Assembly: GCF_018860545.1 (NCBI RefSeq)
Contig: NZ_JAHKPN010000034.1
Span: forward strand, 1-64,000
Source of the DNA: Winogradskyella psychrotolerans
Lineage (GTDB): Bacteria; Bacteroidota; Bacteroidia; Flavobacteriales; Flavobacteriaceae
DNA: 64,000 nucleotides
Reading direction: 5' to 3'
Every line of letters begins with the position of its first letter. The first letter of the stretch is position 1. The notes under the pieces were generated by a model. It did not search any database. It was not told the origin of the DNA and worked only from the letters and a program-made list of their open reading frames with translations. This document shows, piece after piece, positions 59,263 through 64,000 of this stretch. The translations under genes were made by a program, and so were the position numbers.

Positions 59263-60675
59263 TTATTTTGAAGCCTTTTTCTTAATAAATTCAGTAATTA
59301 ATTGAATGCCATAACCTGAAGCACTTTTCATCTTGGCATAAGAAGAGCTTCCAAAAGACACACCAGCAATATCTAAATGCATCCAATTTTTATGCTCTTC
59401 TGTAAACGCTTCTAAAAATTGTGCAGCATTTGTCGCTCCTGTCAACGGTTTACCACTGAAATTTCTTAAGTCAGCAATATCACTGTGTAAGTCACTTTTG
59501 TATTCTTCAAACATAGGCAGTTGCCAAACCCGCTCGTGGACTTTATAACCAATGTCAGACATCGTACTTGCCATGTCTTGATTGTGGGTAAACATGCCGG
59601 CTGCTTCATAACCTAAAGTTCTTACAACGCTTCCGGTTAAGGTGGCTAAATCAATAAGATATTCTGGTTTTATGTTTTTAACAGCATAACTCAAGCCGTC
59701 TGCTAATACTAATCGGCCTTCCGCATCGGTATCGATAATCTCTATCGTTTTGCCAGAATAGGAATTAATAACATCTCCTGGTCTGTAACTTTCTGCATCC
59801 ACAGCATTTTCAGCAGAACACACTACACCCACAATATTAATGTCAAGCTTTAATTTAGCAGCCAATTCCACCACACCTAGAACGACAGCCGCTCCTCCCA
59901 TATCACTTTTCATGTAATGTAGGTTGGTTGAAGGCTTAATGGATAATCCACCAGAATCGAAAGTAATCCCTTTGCCAACTAAAGCAATGTCAATTTTTTT
60001 ACTTGGTTTTGGAGTGTGCTCTGTAATTATAACGACAGGTTTATTAATGCTACCTTTTCCAACAGATAAAACGGCATCGAAGCCTTGTTTTTTGAGCTCT
60101 TTGTGTTTTAAAACGGTACATTTATAATCGGCTTTTTTTGCTGATTTTTCTGCCCATTTTCCTAAGAATTCAGGTGTTTTAATATTTGGCGGAGCATCAA
60201 CTAAGGCTTTTATTTTGTTGATGGTTTCTCCTGTATATTGGCCTTCGTCTAAAATGGTTTTAAGCGTTTTAGTCGACGCAAAGGAAACTGTGGTTTTATT
60301 TGATTTCTCTTTTTTTGATTTGAATTCACCAATGTTATATTGTGCCATTTCTAGCCCAATAACGGCTTTTTTAACGGCGTCTTCAGTTAAATCTTCAGCA
60401 TAAACTTGAATGGTTTTATCCCAATGCTTCTGCGTTTCGAAGGCTAATTTTTGGAATGTGTTTTCTAACTGAGCGCTATGTTTTTCTTCTCCTAAACCAA
60501 TGAGATATATTCTATTACCGTCTTTTCCATAAAGTAGTTGATACGTTGCGAAACTACCGTCAAAATCGGGTTGAGAGATAGGTAAAAAGTCTTTTATAGT
60601 ATCAAGATTGTCTTTTCTACAAGGTAGAATAAAGTCCTTTGTGGTATCTAATGTTTTGGTGTGTTTGTAAGTCAT
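59263..60675 (-). CDS. M17 leucyl aminopeptidase family protein
   Basis: A 470-aa metallopeptidase. The C-terminal M17 domain contains the metal/active-site motifs GKGITFDSGGLSIKPSTNLHYMKSDMGGAA (about 243-271) and the signature ATLTGSV region preceded by IEIIDTDAEGRLVLADGL (about 321-338). It removes N-terminal residues from peptides. The gene sits 2 bp after the second esterase gene, so it belongs to the amidoligase cluster and could trim the ligated product or a precursor. Confidence 0.92.
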   Translation of the reverse strand: MTYKHTKTLDTTKDFILPCRKDNLDTIKDFLPISQPDFDGSFATYQLLYGKDGNRIYLIGLGEEKHSAQLENTFQKLAFETQKHWDKTIQVYAEDLTEDAVKKAVIGLEMAQYNIGEFKSKKEKSNKTTVSFASTKTLKTILDEGQYTGETINKIKALVDAPPNIKTPEFLGKWAEKSAKKADYKCTVLKHKELKKQGFDAVLSVGKGSINKPVVIITEHTPKPSKKIDIALVGKGITFDSGGLSIKPSTNLHYMKSDMGGAAVVLGVVELAAKLKLDINIVGVVCSAENAVDAESYRPGDVINSYSGKTIEIIDTDAEGRLVLADGLSYAVKNIKPEYLIDLATLTGSVVRTLGYEAAGMFTHNQDMASTMSDIGYKVHERVWQLPMFEEYKSDLHSDIADLRNFSGKPLTGATNAAQFLEAFTEEHKNWMHLDIAGVSFGSSSYAKMKSASGYGIQLITEFIKKKASK

Positions 60676-60677
60676 AA

Positions 60678-61469
60678 CTATGAATTAAAATAGAGCCATT
60701 TTACGGCTTTCGGAAATTCTTCTCTCCAATGGGCTTCAGAATGATTTCCGTGTTCATTAATAGAAAAATGAAAATCAATCTGATAGCCATTAATCATTTT
60801 TTCTTGGATAATGCCTCCTAAGCGATGGGCATTTGGCAAATGCTCTGCACTTTCTTGTCCACCTGAATATAAATATAATTTTGATTTTTGAAGCGGTTCA
60901 AAAGACTTGGTGCTTTTAAAAATTTTATTAGAAAGCCATAGGCTAGGGGAGAAAATCATCATTTTACCAAAAACACCTGGATTTTTAAGGCCTGCATGTA
61001 GGCTAATTAAGCCTCCCATAGAGCTGCCACCAATACCTGTATTTTTAAAATCGGTTAAGGTTCTATAGTGGCTATTGATATATGGAATGAGTTTTTCAAT
61101 CATAAATTGAATGTAAAAATTCCCTTTACCTTCACCAAAACGAGGGTGATAATAAGGTAAATATTCACTGATGCGTTCCTCGTTGCCGTGGTCTACAGCA
61201 ATTATTATAAGATCACCGAGACCTTGTTCTGCGAGTTGTGCCATGGATTTATCAATAGCCCAATCGCCAAAAGGAGCTGCGGGATTAAATAAGTTTTGGC
61301 CATCTTGCAAATAAAGTACAGGATAGCGTTTTTCAGTTTCATAATAATCATGCGGTAATAATGCCGATATTTTACGCGTGGCATTTAGATGTGGTATTTC
61401 GTAAGCTTCTTCTAGTATTTCTATTATAGGTTCAAACTCCGTCACTGTCATTTGTTTTAATTTAGGCAA
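60678..61469 (-). CDS. esterase-family alpha/beta hydrolase (second of the cluster)
   Basis: A 263-aa hydrolase of the IroE/Fes type. YPVLYLQDGQNLFNP, the nucleophile elbow TGIGGSSMGGLISLHAG (Ser about 150), SPSLWLSN and the C-terminal His (NEHGNHSEAHWREEFPKAVKWL) are present. No signal peptide, so it acts in the cytoplasm. It is the first gene of the minus-strand arm and shares its promoter region with the divergent DUF2339 gene. Confidence 0.88.
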   Translation of the reverse strand: MPKLKQMTVTEFEPIIEILEEAYEIPHLNATRKISALLPHDYYETEKRYPVLYLQDGQNLFNPAAPFGDWAIDKSMAQLAEQGLGDLIIIAVDHGNEERISEYLPYYHPRFGEGKGNFYIQFMIEKLIPYINSHYRTLTDFKNTGIGGSSMGGLISLHAGLKNPGVFGKMMIFSPSLWLSNKIFKSTKSFEPLQKSKLYLYSGGQESAEHLPNAHRLGGIIQEKMINGYQIDFHFSINEHGNHSEAHWREEFPKAVKWLYFNS

Positions 61470-61678
61470 AGCGAATGTACTATTTTATGGTATTAATTGC
61501 CATAAAAACTTAAACAGATGTTAACAATGTTTTAATGATGGAGTAATTTATATGCTCAATTTGAAATAGAATTAATTAGATTTATAACGCAACTTATGAC
61601 CGTGAAATAGTCGATTCTAATAATATAAACTATTTTAGTACTGTCTTTTTCATGAAAAGATGACCAAATCCACTGTAT

Positions 61679-64000
61679 ATGGCAACAAATCAAGAGCTTA
61701 TTGATAAACTCATTGAGAAATTAGAGATATTGTTTAAAAAGCAAGCTGAGTTTTCTTCTGAAATTGAAAGTTTAAAGGAGGAATTGTACCATTTAAAATC
61801 GGGATCTGTTGAAGAAGAAGCACTTCCGGTTAATGAAGAGGTTATTGCTGAACCTGAACTAGAGATTCAGAAAGATGCTAAACCTATTATTGAAACAGAA
61901 TTTCAAAGTAAATTTATTGAGACTGAAGAGGAGCCTATAGTTGAAAAAAAGCCTAAAGGAAAATCGAGTTTAGAGAAATTTATTGGTGAAAACATTCTGA
62001 ACAAAATAGGCATTATTATCACTATTATTGGTGTGGCCATCGGTGCAAAATATTCTATTGAAAATGATTTAATTAGTCCTTTAACACGAATTATTCTAGG
62101 GTATTTCACAGCCATTGGTCTATTAGGTTTTGGCATCAAACTCAAAAAGAAATATGAAGCGTACAGTGCTGTTTTAGTGAGTGGCTCAATTGTAATCTTA
62201 TATTTTATCACATTTTTTGCCTATAGCTTTTACGATTTAATTCCCCAGTCTCCGACCTTTGCACTTATGGTCATTTTTACGGCATTTACAGTCGTTGCAG
62301 CCATAAGTTATAACCGCCAAGTGATTGCTCATATTGGTTTGGTTGGTGCTTATGCCATACCGTTTTTATTAAGTGATGGCTCTGGACGCATAGAAATATT
62401 GTTTAGTTACATGGCCATAATTAATATCGGCATTTTAATTATTTCTTTCAAAAAATACTGGAAATCACTTTACTATTCAGCCTTTATTTTTACATGGCTA
62501 ATTTTTGCATCTTGGTTTTCCTTCGAATACTATGAAGACGAACACTTTAGTTTAGGTTTAAGCTTTTTAACCATATTCTTCATTATATTTTATATGACAT
62601 TTTTGGCGTATAAAATGTTGAAAAAAGAGGTGTTTAAAATAAGTGATGTAGTGTTGTTACTTCTTAATTCATTTTTATTTTACGGCTTTGGATTCGCCAT
62701 TTTAGATAATCATGAAACAGGTACACAACTCTTAGGGTTGTTTACACTTGGAAATGCCGTTATTCATTTTATAGTAAGTGTTATTTTCTATAAAATGAAA
62801 CTAGGGGATAAGAATCTGTTTTATCTAGCTTCAGCTATGGTTTTGGTGTTTATTACCATTACAATTCCTGTGCAATTAGATGGTAATTGGGTAACGCTAC
62901 TTTGGGTAAGTGAAGCCGCTTTATTGTTCTGGTTAGGACGAACAAAAGGGATTAAAGTGTACGAGAAATTATCATATCCTTTAATGATTTTAGCATTTTT
63001 GAGCCTTCTACAAGATTGGTCTTTTGCATATAGTGCGTACTACGGTTTAGATGAAGAGAATCATATAACTAATATTTTTAATATTCATTTTTTAAACTCT
63101 CTATTATTTGTTGCTGCATTTGGAAGTATTGTGTGGTTGTCTCTTAAAGACGAGTATACCTCAGCATTGAAGTCGGGTTCAATTTGGTCTCGGGTATTAA
63201 CTTATGTCATCCCCTCTATATTAGCATTTAGTGCTTATTATGCCTTTAGATTAGAAATTGAATTGTACTGGGATCAATTATATCATACGACCAAAATTAT
63301 AATACCTTCTGAGGATAGTTATGATATGTCTATCTTTAATTATGATTTGAGGGATTTTAAAACCATTTGGATTCTCAATTATTCATTATTATTTGTGGCT
63401 TTGTTATCATTTATAAATTTCAAGTTGATAAAAAACACGTTATTAGAGAAAATCATTTTAGGATTCACTGTAATGAGCATATTTGTCTTCTTAAGTCAAG
63501 GTTTATTAGCTTTAAGTGATTTGAGAGAGAGTTATTTAAATCCATCAGAATATTTTTCAGAAAGCAGCTTTTATTTAGGAATTCGGTATGTGTCGTTTGT
63601 GTTTTTAGCCCTAGCATTATTTACATGTTACAAGTTTATAAAACGTGAAGGCATTTCTAAAGCATTCAAAATTGGCTACGATATTTTATTGCACATATCC
63701 ATAATTTGGGTGTTGAGTAGTGAACTTATTCATTGGATGGATATGTCTGAATCTACGCAATCCTATAAACTAGGATTAAGCATACTTTGGGGAGTGTATT
63801 CCTTCCTTTTAATTGCTTTTGGTATATGGAAAGACAAAGCATACTTGAGAATCGGTGGCATGATTTTCTTTGGGATTACTTTAATAAAACTATTCTTTTA
63901 TGATATAGTGCATTTGAATACCATTTCAAAAACTATTGTATTTGTGTCGCTTGGTGTGCTACTTTTAATTATTTCATTTTTATACAATAAATACAAAAAC
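61679..64000 (+). CDS. DUF2339-family multi-spanning membrane protein, partial
   Basis: The frame starts at ATG 61679 (MATNQELIDKLIEKLEILFKK) and is still open at the window end, at 774 codons. A coiled coil (1-45) and acidic linker lead to the conserved DUF2339 start GENILNKIGIIITIIGVAIGAKYSIEND. Many membrane helices follow (YEAYSAVLVSGSIVILYFIT; GLVGAYAIPFLLSDGSGRIE-type segment). Typical members have more than 20 helices and no known activity. The C terminus lies outside. Confidence 0.88.
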   Translation, partial: MATNQELIDKLIEKLEILFKKQAEFSSEIESLKEELYHLKSGSVEEEALPVNEEVIAEPELEIQKDAKPIIETEFQSKFIETEEEPIVEKKPKGKSSLEKFIGENILNKIGIIITIIGVAIGAKYSIENDLISPLTRIILGYFTAIGLLGFGIKLKKKYEAYSAVLVSGSIVILYFITFFAYSFYDLIPQSPTFALMVIFTAFTVVAAISYNRQVIAHIGLVGAYAIPFLLSDGSGRIEILFSYMAIINIGILIISFKKYWKSLYYSAFIFTWLIFASWFSFEYYEDEHFSLGLSFLTIFFIIFYMTFLAYKMLKKEVFKISDVVLLLLNSFLFYGFGFAILDNHETGTQLLGLFTLGNAVIHFIVSVIFYKMKLGDKNLFYLASAMVLVFITITIPVQLDGNWVTLLWVSEAALLFWLGRTKGIKVYEKLSYPLMILAFLSLLQDWSFAYSAYYGLDEENHITNIFNIHFLNSLLFVAAFGSIVWLSLKDEYTSALKSGSIWSRVLTYVIPSILAFSAYYAFRLEIELYWDQLYHTTKIIIPSEDSYDMSIFNYDLRDFKTIWILNYSLLFVALLSFINFKLIKNTLLEKIILGFTVMSIFVFLSQGLLALSDLRESYLNPSEYFSESSFYLGIRYVSFVFLALALFTCYKFIKREGISKAFKIGYDILLHISIIWVLSSELIHWMDMSESTQSYKLGLSILWGVYSFLLIAFGIWKDKAYLRIGGMIFFGITLIKLFFYDIVHLNTISKTIVFVSLGVLLLIISFLYNKYKN

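Noticed and set aside
1-64000. tRNA, rRNA or riboswitch
   Set aside because: No tRNA-like cloverleaf with a T-loop motif, no rRNA segment and no known aptamer core was noticed by eye; a covariance-model scan would be needed to exclude small ncRNAs.

Overview
The window comes from a low-GC marine-type Flavobacteriaceae (Bacteroidetes). Evidence: TAnnTTTG-type promoters (the clearest is TTTG-N19-TATTTTTG upstream of lpdA), type IX secretion sorting domains of both type A and type B, LytTR two-component regulation, a hut pair, FabV and many short lipoproteins. No rRNA, tRNA or CRISPR array was seen. No integrase, transposase or phage gene was recognised.

Positions 1-22,330 are an accessory region built like an integron gene-cassette array without an integrase. 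Nearly all genes lie on the minus strand. They are separated by about 11 copies, some degenerate, of a 120-165 bp imperfect palindrome (family A). Six cassettes begin and end with short boxes that are reverse complements of each other and differ from cassette to cassette, which is the R'/R'' relation of integron attC sites. A second family of about 200 bp (family B, 3 copies) stands at the upstream end of cassettes, next to ordinary chromosomal genes. Cargo includes a Cass2/GyrI-like effector-binding protein, a TrkH potassium transporter, a membrane-anchored MutS-like ATPase, several unknown proteins, two genes with broken frames, and a four-gene ABC-three-component-like conflict system. In that system a one-TM peptide and the next protein share a GxKNKxIGGDDNS motif, suggesting amyloid-type signalling. 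A TlpA-type lipoprotein, a PEBP protein, an AraC regulator, a giant T9SS protein, an arylsulfotransferase-like lipoprotein, an epimerase and a Crp/Fnr regulator are interspersed.

Positions 22,600-50,600 are mostly core chromosome: a small conserved protein with thioredoxin and 2-Cys peroxiredoxin; an NhaC antiporter; a PLP Cys/Met lyase divergent from an Lrp/AsnC regulator; a PAS-LuxR regulator; an S41 protease; an exported coiled-coil protein with a MORN-like partner; lpdA; fabV; a DUF922-like lipoprotein; a LytS/LytTR pair; an esterase-TPR protein; an ECF sigma factor with a small overlapping partner; an MscS-like channel; hutG and hutI; an FG-GAP T9SS protein; and fumC.

Positions 51,068-61,469 hold an amidoligase cluster: an esterase, an ATP-grasp with a histone-H1-like Lys/Ala tail, a YbdK-type carboxylate-amine ligase, a class I glutamine amidotransferase and a second ATP-grasp on the plus strand, facing a third ATP-grasp, an M17 aminopeptidase and a second esterase on the minus strand. 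Together they look like a pathway that builds and trims a small peptide-like product. The window ends inside a DUF2339 membrane protein.
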